From Cryptomeria japonica (lineage: Eukaryota > Streptophyta > Pinopsida > Cupressales > Cupressaceae): a stretch of DNA of 64,000 nt. Under the pieces are notes generated by a model, which did no database searches, was not told the origin of the DNA, and saw only the letters and a program-made list of their open reading frames with translations. This document shows positions 21,544 to 32,888 of the stretch, in pieces (positions within the stretch are counted from its first letter, which is position 1; each line of letters starts with the position of its first letter). The stretch lies in assembly GCF_030272615.1 (NCBI RefSeq), contig NC_081415.1, forward strand, positions 627,915,240 to 627,979,239. The letters run 5' to 3'. Position numbers and translations under genes: made by a program.

Positions 21544-23074
21544 TATTGGCATTATGTGAACTGGTATGAGGATATAATGACATTGTATGTTGTCATTGAT
21601 GTCAATATGTTGAAGAGGTGTGAACCGGCATATGTGAGAACTGGTATAACACTGTGAACCAACATTTGTGCCAAAGTGAAGCGGTGTGCTTGTTCATGAT
21701 GAACTGGCATATAGTTATGGGAACTGACATACGGAAGTATTGTATGACTACCGGTTGGTAGTCTCAACTTTAGGGTTTTCGGTCGATGTGCTTCAAGCCT
21801 GTGTGGCTCAACCAATGATATTGTGTGATGAGTTAGCATTGTAAAGAAGAATAGATCATGTTGCCACATAAGCCTGTGTGCGTGAAGGATCTTGCATGAG
21901 GGAGATTGTTCCTATCTACCTCAGGAATGTGCGAAGTCTGTAAAATGGTGATAACATGTGATGGGTTATCAGCTGCCATAAAATCGGTGGAAATGGATGA
22001 TGGAGAATGTCTTGAGTTTGGATCAAGATCTACTGCATTTAATGTAGTGTGCTCAATAGTTAGGATTGAACCATTTGAATTCCATAACCTAACAGGTTTA
22101 GGGTTTAGGGTTTATGCTACCGACCTATCTATTTTCCTATAAGGTCGATGTTGTGTCTCTTTTTGAGGTTGTTGGCAAAAGTTGTGTGTTTATCCAAGAG
22201 AAGGGATATGTGATTCTTGCCAAACCAAAAGGAGAGAAGTGATACTTGTAGAGTGCAAGTGCAGAAGGTGAAGATGAGCTTAAGTGGATCTGCATTGGCA
22301 TTGAGTGATGTTACCAGATCATTGTAATACCTGTTGATCTCTAACCACCTCAACAGCTGGAAAATCCCTTAACAGGGTAGCCTTAACCGGCTTGGTGAAA
22401 ATCCTTCAATAGGGTAATTCAAAGCTACTGAGTTCGGAATCCTTTAGCTATTGAGTTCGTGAAATCCTCTAACAAGGTAACCTTTAATAGGGTTTAACCC
22501 TTAACCAGGTATTGTAGCCATCCCTTAACGAGGTGATCCCTAATAGGATCGATTCCTAGAAGAACCTATTATAATGTCTCTAACTGGACAAGGCTTCTAA
22601 CAGAGCGGACTTCTAAAGAGTTCAAAAATAGCTTGTGGGTATTCATCCCCACCATGGTTTTTCCCAGTTGGGTTTCCACGTGAAAAATATGTGTGTCATG
22701 TGTGATGCTTTTATCTTGTGATGCTTTGCTATTGTCTATGAAGCATATGATGGTTCCGTGTTTTATGCCTGTCAATAAAACATGTTGAACTAGTTGTTAT
22801 TATGGTTTGATGATAGATTACCTGTTTATGCATAAGGGTGAAATGGTAGTGTAGTCTCAAGTTGAGTGAAAAGCTAAGTGAGTAATTGGTTATTGCTTGA
22901 CTTAGACATTCTTAGCTTTACCAGTTGCACTCTGTTTCAAACCGGTATCACTGTCTGCCAGTCATTTGAAGTGTTTATTGTCAAACTAGTTTTGGACTAT
23001 ATTTTTGCCTGTACTGTTTCACCCCCCCCCTCTCAGTACCGGTTTGGTACTATTCTCTCATCATTGAGTTATCA
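21544..23074 (+). repeat. 5' LTR of element B
   Basis: 1,531 bp, ending GAGTTATCA. The near 3' end carries a run of C (23022-23032) followed by CTCTCAGTACCGGTTTGG, shared with the LTRs of A. A telobox-like repeat is at 22096-22113. Short open frames in it (for example 21906-22142) recur in the 3' LTR and are not genes. Confidence 0.9.
22096..22113. repeat. Telobox-like repeat in B 5' LTR
   Basis: GTTTAGGGTTTAGGGTTT, the inverted equivalent of the repeats in the A LTRs. Confidence 0.8.
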
Positions 23075-23076
23075 AT

Positions 23077-23088
23077 TGGTATCAGAGC
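23077..23088 (+). promoter_or_regulatory. Primer-binding site of B (iMet tRNA type)
   Basis: TGGTATCAGAGC starts 3 bp after the LTR end. It is the usual plant copia complement to the 3' end of initiator Met-tRNA. Confidence 0.9.
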
Positions 23089-23148
23089 ATCCTCCAGGTC
23101 CTCTGTGTTGTAAGCTTAACCGCTTGAGGTAAAGATCCCAGTCAAGTG

Positions 23149-26100
23149 ATGAAGAGGAAAGGTCTGAAGTTTAATAAGGAAAATTTTAGTATATGGAAAG
23201 ACAAGGTGAAGATATACATCAGAAGCATGGGTGCTCAACACTAGAGCTATGTTGAGAATGTCTATGTTGCCCCTACCGGTACTCTCACCAATGACCAAAA
23301 GAGAGAGATTCAGGAAAATGGGCAAGTCATGGAAGCCCTAGTTAGTAGTTTATCTGACATTGAGTTTATTGATGTTTAGGACAAGGTAAATCCCAAAGAG
23401 GTATGGGATACTCTTGAAAATATCTATGACGGTGATGAGCATGTAAAACAAGCTAAGGAAGAAAGCCTGAGAGGGAAGTTTGAAGATATGCGGATGGTTG
23501 AAGGTGAGACCATTCAACAGTATGGAATAAGAATCAAAACCATTGTTGGAGATATTAAGAGTGCAGGTGGTAAAATAGAAGACTCCACTATGGTAAGCAA
23601 AGTCCTGAGATCCCTATTGCCAGTCTATGCAATAAGGGTTGCTGCTATTCAGGAGCTGAGATCAATAGACAAGACTAAGGTATCCTTGGACTCCATCATA
23701 GCAAACTTGATATCCTATGAAATAAATAGTTTTGATGTCAGTGTTCAAAAGACTGAATCAACTTTTAATGCTTCTTCTATACCATCCAGAAAAGGAAAAG
23801 AAGCTAGCACTAGTGGTGAACCAAGATAGAGCAGAGAAATGGATGAGGAGGAGATTTTGATTGCATTTGAAGCTCTCCTTGCCAGGAAACTTCCTAAAGG
23901 AACTAACAAATAAAAAGGTAAGCTACCTTTGAAATGCTTTTCTTGCATCTGGATAGGACATATTGCTGTAAACTGTCCTAATGGCGACAACAAGGACAAA
24001 CTAGAAAGGTTCAAGAAATTCAAAGGAGGAAACCGGAGAAACTGTTTTGTGGCAGTTGATGAAGGTGTCACAGATGAAGAATCAGAGGATGAATAAAATG
24101 AAGATATTGTGTTTGTTGCTGTCAAGGAAGATGTGTCAGACAAGAAGGCTCTTGTCTCCCGGTTTGATAACTCCAATGAGTGGATCATTAACAGTGGCTG
24201 TTCTCACCATATGACTAGTGATTAGAGCAAGTTTTTATCCTTGGAGGAGTATGATGGTGGTGTGGTTCGCTTTGGCAATAATGCACCATGCATGGTCAAA
24301 GGCAAAGGGTCCATCTCTCTAAATGGAAAGAGTAGTGCTAACAATGTGTATTGGGTTGATGGTCTTAGACACAACTTTTTGAGTGTTGCCTAGTTGAATG
24401 ACAATGGCCTCACTCTGGAATTCAAGAATGGAGTTTGCAGAATCAAAGGAAAGAATGGTGAATTGGTGGCCACCAGCATGCAGACCAAAGGTAACCTATT
24501 TCATTTGAATGCAAATATAAGTACATGTCTTATGGCTAAATTTGATGATAGCTAGATATGGCATAGGAGATTCTGCCATGTAAACTTTGATAACATTGTA
24601 AAGGCCACTAAGATCAAGGTAGTTAGAGGGTTGCTGGTGCTAAGTAAACTAGATTATACCTTGTGTAGAGAGTGTCAATTAGGGAAAATGCCTTCCTCAA
24701 CCTTTATAGGTAAATCTTTCACTGCTGACAACTTGCTTGATCTTGTGCATACCGATTTGTGTGGTCCTATGAAAACTAGGAGTGTGCAGGGTGATAGGTA
24801 CTTCATGATTCTCATTGATGACTACTCAAGAATGATGTGGGTCACATTCTTGAAAGACAAGTCTGAAGCCTTTGTAAAGTTTAAAGCTTTCAAAGCATTA
24901 GTGGAGAAGGAAAGTGGTAAAAGGATCAAGTGCTTGAGAAATAATCAAGGAGGGGAATTCACTTCCGGTGAATTCAACAAGTACTGTGAAGAACATGGCA
25001 TCAAGAGGCAATTGTCTACCCCCTAGACTCCATAGAAAAATGGCCTAGAAGAGAGGAATAACTGAATTGTGGTTGAAGCAGCTAGAACCATGTTGATTCA
25101 AGGAAAGGTAGCTCACACCTTTTGGAGAGAAATGGTGAGCACTGTAGTCTACACAATGAACCAGGTACTCATCAAGAAAGGTAAGGATAAAACTCCTTAT
25201 GAATATTAGACCGGTAAGACACCTGTGGTTAGTTACTTTAGAGTCTTTGGTAGAAAATGTTACATCAAGAGGAGTGAACACCAGAGCAAATTTGATGTGA
25301 AATGTGATGAAGGAATATTCCTAGGATATTCCACCACGAGAAAAGCTCTCAAGTGCTTCAACAATAGGACTCAAAGAATTATGGAAAGCATCAATGTAAG
25401 AGTTGATGAAACCTCTGAGAAAACTGAGGAAACCGACAGTGAGCAAGTGGTAAATGAACCAGTTGCAACCTTCTGGGAACCAGCTGTCAGTCAACCGAGT
25501 ACTAGTAATAGTGTTCCTACACCGGCAGATGTAGATGCTGATACTGATGGAGATGAGGATGAAGAAGAAAAGCAAGAGGAATCTATCAAGACCATTCCTT
25601 AGTATGTCAAGCTGAATTATGATCTTAAGCAGATCATAGGAGATAAGGATGCATGAATCCTTACAAGAAGAAAAGTTAGAGAAAAATCATGTATGATCTT
25701 TGAATTCGAGCCTAAAAAATTCAAAGAGGCACATAAGGATGAAGAATGGATCAAGGCAATGGAAGAGGAACTTGACCAGATAGAAAAAAATGGTACATGG
25801 TCCTTGGTACCCAGATCAGAGCACAAAAATGTCATTGGTAACAAATGGGTCTTCAGAAATAAGCTGAATGAGGATGGCACATTGATTAGGAACAAAGCCA
25901 GACTAGTGTGCAAAGGATATGCCCAAGAAGAAGGAGAAGACTATGGAGAAACCTTTTCTCTTGTAGCCAGACTAGAAGGAGTTTGTATGCTTCTTGCATA
26001 TGCAGCTTTTAAAGGCTTCAAAGTATATCAAATGGATGTAAAATCTGCATTCCTAAATGGTGTACTTGAAGAGGAGGTGTATATAGAGCAACCAGATGGG

Positions 26101-27243
26101 TTTTCCCTATCTGAAGACAGTGACATGGTATGTAGGCTACATAAAGCCTTATATGGGCTAAAGCAGGCACCTAGAGCATAGTATGAACGCCTGTATTCCC
26201 ATCTTGTGAAGATTGGATTTGAGAGAACAAGTGAAGATAGCAATATCTACTTGAAGTCTGAAGGAGATCAGATCCTGATCTATGAGGTATTTGTTGATGA
26301 CATTATATTTGGTGGAGATGACAAGATGAGTCATGAATTTGTAGATGAGATGAAGAAAGAGTTTGAGATGTCACTCATAGGGGAGATTAAGTTCTTCATT
26401 GGACTATAGATCTAGCAGATGAAGGATGAAATCTTTATCACTCAGTCCAAGTATGTCAAAGAGGTGTTGAAGACCTTTGGCATGGAAGATAGCAAACTAG
26501 TTGGTACACTGATGGTGACTAGTTGTAAATTATCCAAAGAGGATGACTCTGCATTGGTTGATGAGAAGGAATACTGATCAATGATTGGTAAGTTGCATTA
26601 TGTAGTGCATAGCAGACCGGATATTGTACATGCAGTTGGCATTACTGCAAGATTCCAGAAAAGTCAAAGAGAATCCCACCTGGTTGCAATCAAGCGGATT
26701 CTTAGGTATCTGAAAGGAACTATTGACTATGGGTTATGGTATCCATACAATAATGATTTTAACTTGAAAGTGTTAACAGATGGTGATTGGGCTGGTAATG
26801 TAGATGACCGAAAGAGCACAACTGGTGGTTCATTCTTCCTTGGTAGTAGACTGGTCTCATGGATGAGTAAAAAGTAGAGTTGTATCTCTCAGTCTACAGC
26901 AGAAGTGGAGTATGTTGCAACTTTCATGAACTGCACTTAGACAATTTGGATGAAGCATGTATTGAATGGCTTCAAAGTTCCCGTATCTGAATCGGTAAGT
27001 ATATTTTGTGATAATACTAGTGCAATTAATGTCTCCAAGAATTTGGTTTTACATTCTAGAACCAAGCACTTTGAGCTTAAGTATCATTTCTTGAGGGAAA
27101 AGGTTCAGAACAAAGAGATTGCAATAGAGCATGTTTCCAATAAGGAGCAGTTAGCAAACATATTCACCAAGCCTCTCCCAAAGACTAAATTTACATACTT
27201 AAGAGGTGAATTAGGGGTACTGCCCCTTCAGGAGGTGAACTAA
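23149..27243 (+). pseudogene. Copia gag-pol polyprotein of B, stop-riddled but in one frame
   Basis: A single frame of about 1,364 codons runs from ATG at 23149 to the stop at 27241-27243, with no frameshift but many internal stops. Domains in order: gag (KFNKENFSIWKDK, EVWDTLENIYDG), an intact CX2CX4HX4C knuckle (CFSCIWIGHIAVNC), protease (INSGCSHH; the catalytic Asp of DSG is changed to Asn), integrase (WHRRFCHVNFDNI, HTDLCGPMKTR), an acidic linker, RT ([42 protein letters not shown]) and RNase H ending KPLPKTKFTYLRGEL. Most stops are TAG where the A copy has Q or W. Changed active sites in protease and RT confirm it is dead. Products would have acted in reverse transcription and integration. 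Confidence 0.93.
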
Positions 27244-27472
27244 AAGCATATGCTCCCCATCAGTTAGGTATTGCATAGTCAAATTTATTTTGGATTGATG
27301 TGTTGAAGGATGCTACTCCTCAGGGGGAGTAGCATAATTGAACAGGAAAGCTTGTGCCTCCACTTTGACATTTTTGTCAAAGGGGGAGAAGATGTGAAGT
27401 GGAGAAGATATTTGCAGAAATTAGGAGAGAAGATGTGAAGTAGAGAGATATCTTTGTATATTGCCATCAAAG

Positions 27473-27486
27473 CCAAAGAGGGAGAT
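27473..27486 (+). promoter_or_regulatory. Polypurine tract of B
   Basis: CCAAAGAGGGAGAT directly precedes the 3' LTR start. It is one base different from the tract of A. Confidence 0.88.
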
Positions 27487-29388
27487 TGTTGGCATTATGT
27501 GAACCGGTATGAGGACATAATGACATTGTATGTTGTCATTGATGTCAATATGTTGAAGAGGTGTGAATCGGAATATGTGAGAACCACTATAACACTGTGA
27601 ATCGACATTTTTGCCAAAGTGAAGCAGTGTGCTTGTTCATGATGAATCGACATATAGTTATGGGAACTGACATATGGAAGTATTGTACGACTACTGATTG
27701 GTAGTCTCAACTTTAGGGTTTCAGGTTGATGTGCTTCAATCCTATGTGGCTCAACCGATGATATTGTGTGATGAGTTAGCATTGTAAAGAAGAACAAAAT
27801 GTGTTGCCACGTAAGCCTATGTGCGTGAAGGATCTTGCATGAGGGAGATTGTTCCTATCTACCTCGGGAATGTGTGAAGTCTGTAAAATGGTGATAACAT
27901 GTGATGGGTTATTAGCCGCCATAAAATCAGTGGAAATGTACGATGGAGAATGTCTTGAGTTTGGATCAAGATCTGCTGCATTTAATGCAGTGTGCTCAAT
28001 GGTCAAGATTGAACCATTTGAATTCCTTAACCTAATAGGTTTAGGTTTTAGGGTTTATGCTACTGACCTATCTATTTTCCTATAAGGTCAATGTTGTGTC
28101 TCTTTCTGAGGTTGTTGGAAAAAGTTGTGTGTGTATCCAAGAGAAGGGATACGTGATTCTTGCCAGACCAAAAGGAGAGAAGTGATACCTGCAGAGTGTA
28201 AGTGCAGAAGGTGAAGAGGAGCTTAAGTAGATCTACATTGGTATTGAGTGATGTTACCAGATCATTGTAATACCTGTTGATCTCTAACCACCTCAACAGA
28301 TAGAAAATCCCTTAACAGGGTAGCCTTAACCAGCTTGCTGAAAATCCTTTAACAGGGTAATTCAAAGCTACTGAGTTCGAAATCCTTTAGCTATTGAGTT
28401 CATGAAATCCTCTAACAAGGTAACCTTTAACAGGGTTTAACCCTTAACTAGGTATTGTAGCCATCCCTTAACCAAGTGATTCCTAACAGGATAGGTTCCT
28501 AGTAGAACCTATTGTAATGTCTCTAACCGGACAAGGCTTCTAACAGAGCGGACTTCTAAAGAGTTCAAAAATAGCTTGTGGGTATTCATCCCCACCGTGG
28601 TTTTTCCTAGTTGGGTTTCCATGTGAAAAATATGTGTGTCATGTATGATGCTTTTATCTTGTGATGCTTTGCTATTGTCTGTCAAGCATATGATAGTTCT
28701 GTGTTTTATGCCTGTCAATAAAACATGTTGAACTAGCTATTATTGTGGTATGATGATAGATTACCTATTTATGCATAAGGATGAAATGGTAGTGTAGTCT
28801 TTGTTAGGGTTCACATAGATACTGAGAGGGGGGGGTGAATCAGTATCTGACCGATAATGAGATTTTCTTAAAACTGAATATGCAGAATATAAAGTAACAA
28901 TATACCGGTATGCAAGAATTAATGTAAATAACAGAATCAAAAACATCCGCATGAAAGGAACACCATAACACAAGATGTTTAATGAGGAAACCCAGTGTGG
29001 GAAAAACCTCAGTGGGATTTGTGACCCACAATATTCACTTACTGGCCAATAAGAGAATATTACTTACAATAGGGGCCTGCACATGCAAGAAGGCCAACTG
29101 CCTAGAGTACACTACTCAATAAGAAGTCACACTGACTTACAATGAGGATTATGCAAATCCAATGATCTGTACTACTTTACAATAGCATCTTCAATGCTAG
29201 ATTCAATACTGGTTCTTGCTCTCTTATTTACATATACCCTTGACCTACAATTTGCACATTATGTCTGCCTTATAATTTTCTTTATGCTTCCTATTCATAT
29301 CCTACAAATGACTACAATGATCTCTTTTATATACAACAGTCATTTTATAATTTGCCAATTCAGCTTACAATAATAAACAAAATATTAC

Positions 29389-30919
29389 TGTAGACACCTA
29401 AAAATGGTCAATGCTTGCGGAATCGTACTTTAACATTTACGCATTGCCTTATTTTAGGGTTTTTACGTCGCATTAACATTTCTCCTATGTTACGCACTTG
29501 GTCTTTATGATTTGCGAGCATTGAGTCATTCTTCTACATTCTTCATTTGTCTCACTTTTGAATTTGGTCTTGTCAATAACAATATTTATCATGATTTTGG
29601 TCAATCTTATCTTGTCGCATCTATGTGCGTATTCGCTTGTCATCATTTTGGACATCATCAATCCTAATTAGGGTTTTGTCCTCTTATCAATCTTGTCATC
29701 ATGCGATCGATTTATCATCAATTCTTGTCTGTTGATCGATTTGTCATCAATCTTGTCATTTTGCAATCTATTTTGTCATCGATCCTTGTCTTCTTGTCAA
29801 TTTTATCATTTTGTGATCGATTGTCGTCTTTGTCAATTTGGATCAATTAGTCATTGTTCCTCGTCAATTGGCGCCTTTATCAATCAAATCATTTTATCAC
29901 ATTGATCAATTTGTCATCAGAATCATGATCGAGTCAATTATCTTTCATCAAGACCTAATTGTCATCCTTGCATTGCTAATTCATTTTCTAGGGTTTCGTG
30001 ATTTTATTCATTTAACCCTGTTTGTCATTTCTCCCTCTAGGTTAAATAATTTATTTATTTATCCTAGGTCTTTGTGTCACGATTAAATGTTTAATTTAAT
30101 TGGCTAACTAATTATTCCTCTTTTTGTGAATTAATTAATAAATGACAAATTATTAATTGATTTACCTAATTTCTCCTAATTTCCTAATTTTTCATCAATT
30201 TCTAAATTTCCTCTTTGTGAATTGATTAATAAATGAAAAATTATGAATTAATTCACTAAATTCTTATTTTCCTCATTTTCTAATTTCTTAAATTCCTATT
30301 TTCTAATTTCTAATTCAATTTCCTCCTATTTTTCTCCTAATTTCATAGGAATGACATTTCAATTTGTCATAATTTGTCATAATTGACAATCAATCAATTT
30401 TGACATAGAAAGTTGTCATAATTTTGTCATGAATTATCAATCAATCAATTTTGCATAGAAAGTGCAAATTTGTCATAATTTGTCATATTGATTTGCAATT
30501 TCCATTTGAATCTCTTCATGCTAATCTTGTCATCTCTCCAATTTATCTATAAATTGGATGAATTTCTTCAATCCTGATCTAATCACATTATCTAATAATC
30601 ACTTGTTTGAATTGCTTTGTCGAATCAATCACGCTTTGAGTATTCTTGTACCAATGTCAATCTTGCTTTCACATGAGGTTTATGCACTTGAAGGTGAGAT
30701 CCACAAACAAAAGGCTATTTGGAGAAGAAAGAAGGACAATGGAGTCGCATGAAGGAGACATTCGAATCTGCATCTGGTTTGCTTAGTTTTTAGTTTTGAA
30801 TGTTTTGCTTTCATGTCTCTATTGAGTGTAATTAGGATTGATCATTGCAATGAGCTATTGTGAGTGAGCTATGATTAATATTTTGAATTGCTTTGATGAT
30901 TTTTGATTTCCTAGCTACA
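29389..30919 (+). mobile_element. Solo LTR of the D gypsy family, inside L
   Basis: It starts TGTAGACACCTAAAAATGGT, ends CTAGCTACA and is flanked by a perfect ATTAC duplication (29384-29388 and 30920-30924). At 1,531 bp it is the best full-length reference for the D-family LTR in this window, with a TATA box at 30548-30555. There is no coding sequence. It is the innermost, hence youngest, insertion in the five-level nest. Confidence 0.92.
30548..30555 (+). promoter_or_regulatory. Putative LTR TATA box (solo D LTR)
   Basis: TATAAATT in the conserved context ATCTATAAATTGGATGAATT. Confidence 0.6.
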
Positions 30920-31062
30920 ATTACATATTAAAAAATCCTGTCGGCCTCTATGCCGGTATACATGTTTTCTTTTGTGCTGGTGTACATCTTCTGTGTTGGT
31001 GCCAATGTAGAGTGATCTTGCTAATGCCGGTGCACTGTCTTTCTTGAATAATGTTTTGTCGG

Positions 31063-31225
31063 TATAATGTCTTTACGGTGCCATAGGATTGCAAGGTTGC
31101 CTATTTAATGCTTTGCCAGTATAATGTCTTGCCAGTGCCATAGGATTGCAAGGTTGCTTGTGTAATGCTTTGCCGATATAATGTCTTGCCTGTGCCATAG
31201 GATTGCAAGGTTTCCATCAATGACA
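31063..31225. repeat. 57-bp tandem repeat, three units, in solo LTR L
   Basis: Units start at 31063, 31120 and 31177 with TATAATGTCTT and contain GCCATAGGATTGCAAGGTT. The array was not found in the H LTR, so it is a private expansion of L. Confidence 0.85.
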
Positions 31226-31493
31226 AAACCTTCAATCACACACAATATCTCATTGGAGTGTCCATATGCCAACAGTCTCGAGTTGAGTGTAAAGATAAGT
31301 GAGTAACTGGTTATTGCTTGACTCAGACATTCTTAGCTTTACCGGTTGCACTCTATTTCAAACCAGTATCACTGTTTGTCAGTCATTTGAAGTGTTTGCT
31401 ATCAAACTAGTTTTGGACTGTATTTTTTCCTGTACTGATTCACCCCCCCTCTAAGTACCGGTTTGGTACTATTCGCTCATCATTGAGTTATCA

Positions 31494-32820
31494 CATACCG
31501 GTAGCCATCAGTTCACCATTCTTTCCCTTGATTTTGCACACTCCATTTCTGAATTCCAGAGTGAGTCCATTATCATTCAATTGAGCAACACTCAAAAGGT
31601 TGTGCCTGAGACCTTCTACCCAATACACAGTGTCAGCATTGCTTCTTCCATTTAGAGAGATGGACCCTCTACCTTTTACCATACATGGTGCATCATTACA
31701 AAAATGAACCACACCACCATTATACTCTTCTAGAGATAGAAACTTACTCCGGTCACCAATCATATGGTGAGAACAACCACTATCAATAATCCACTCATTA
31801 GAATTATCAAAGTGGGAGACAAGAGCCTTCTTGTCTGACACATCTTCCTTGATTGCTACAAACACAATATCTTCATTTTCTTCATCTTCTAATTCCTCAT
31901 CAGTGACACCTTCATCAACTGCTACATAATAGTTTCTCCAGTTTCCTCCTTTGAACTTCTTGAACCTCTTTGGTTTATCCTTGTTGTCACCATTAAGGCA
32001 GTTTATAGCAATGTGTGCTATCCGGTTATAAAAAAAACATTTCAAAGGAATCTTACCTCTGTGTTTATTAGTTCCCTTGGGAAGTCTCTTGGCAAGAAGA
32101 GCTTCAAATTCCATCAGGATCTCCTCATCATCCATTTCTCTACTTTGTCTTGGTTCACCACTGGTACTAGCTTCTTTACCTTTTCTAGATGGTGTAGCAG
32201 GTGCTCTGAAGGTTGATTTAGTCTTTTGAATACTACCATCATAATTATCTATCTCATAAGTTGTTAACTTTGCAATGATGGAGTACAGGGATACCTTTGT
32301 CTTGTCTACAAACCTCAACTCCTAAATAGCACCAACCCTTATTGCATAGACCAGTAATAAGGATCTCAAAACTTTGCTCAATAGTGGAATCTTCCATTTT
32401 ACCACCTACACTCTTGATATCTCCAACAATAGTTTTGATTCTTATTCCATATTGTTGAATGGTCTCTCCTTCAACCATCCACATATCTTCAAACTTTTCC
32501 CTAAGGATTTCTTCCTTAGCTTGTTTCACATGCTCATCACCATCATAGATATTCTCAAGGGAATCCCATACTTCTTTGGGATTCTCTTTGTCCTAAACAT
32601 CAATAAAATTAATGTCAGATAAACTACTAATTAGGGCTTCCATGACTTGCCCATTCTCTCTCTTTTGATCATCGGTGAGAGTACCACTAGGGATGACATA
32701 AGCATTCTTAACATAGCTCCAATGTCAAGCACCCATGCTTCTGATGTATATCTTCATTCTGTCCTTCCATATTTTAAAGTTATCTCTGTTGAACTTTGGA
32801 CCTTCCCTCTTCATCATTAG
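31494..32820 (-). pseudogene. Copia gag and protease, upstream part of A
   Basis: Minus strand from about 32820: gag N-terminus (KREGPKFNRDNFKIWKDRMK) with TAG at the W of GAxHWSY and another at DVxDKENPK, then EIL-REKFEDMWMVEGETIQQYG. A frameshift near 32320-32400 follows. The next frame holds DKTKVSLYSIIAKLTTYEI, a damaged zinc knuckle (CFFYNRIAHIAINC, second Cys lost) and protease with an intact WIIDSGCSHHM catalytic motif. It ends at TGM, where B is inserted, and continues at 21543. The duplication CATAC at the break encodes part of the same codons. Confidence 0.9.
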
Positions 32821-32874
32821 AGTAGGATCTTTACCTCAAGCAGTTAAGCTTACAACATAGAGGACCTGGAGGAT

Positions 32875-32886
32875 GCTCTGATACCA
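32875..32886 (-). promoter_or_regulatory. Primer-binding site of A (iMet tRNA type)
   Basis: On minus, TGGTATCAGAGC lies 2 bp inside LTR1. The match is perfect over 12 bp. Confidence 0.88.
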
Positions 32887-32888
32887 AT

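Larger units (their letters stand above)
28802..31274 (-). mobile_element. Solo LTR L (same family as H), in B's 3' LTR
   Basis: On minus it begins TGTTGGCATATGGAC at 31274 and ends at 28802 (TGTTAGGG on plus). It is flanked by GTCTT/GTCTC, a duplication with one mismatch. Without the nested D-family LTR it is 937 bp, against 935 bp for the H LTR at 50579-51513. The two share a long stretch including GTGGGATTTGTGACCCACAA and GGGGCCTGCACATGCAAGAA. No internal region is present, so it is a solo LTR left by recombination. Confidence 0.85.
21544..31493 (+). mobile_element. Ty1/copia element B, inserted in A, full structure
   Basis: B has a 5' LTR, primer site, gag-pol, polypurine tract and 3' LTR, flanked by a perfect CATAC duplication (21539-21543 and 31494-31498). 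It lies antiparallel to A and belongs to the same family by gag-pol similarity, although its LTR start differs (TGTTGGCATTATGTG). Its first bases are TATTGG rather than TGTTGG, a G-to-A change. Its 3' LTR is interrupted by solo LTR L. Confidence 0.92.
27487..31493 (+). repeat. 3' LTR of element B, interrupted by solo LTR L
   Basis: The LTR starts TGTTGGCATTATGTG at 27487, runs to 28801 and resumes at 31275, ending GAGTTATCA at 31493. Without the 2.5-kb insertion it is about the same length as the 5' LTR. It keeps the expected TG start that the 5' LTR lost. Confidence 0.9.

Noticed and set aside
21906-22142. Open frame with a plausible start, repeated at 27849-28085
   Set aside because: Both lie in LTRs of B at the same position; the repetition reflects LTR identity, and there is no domain.
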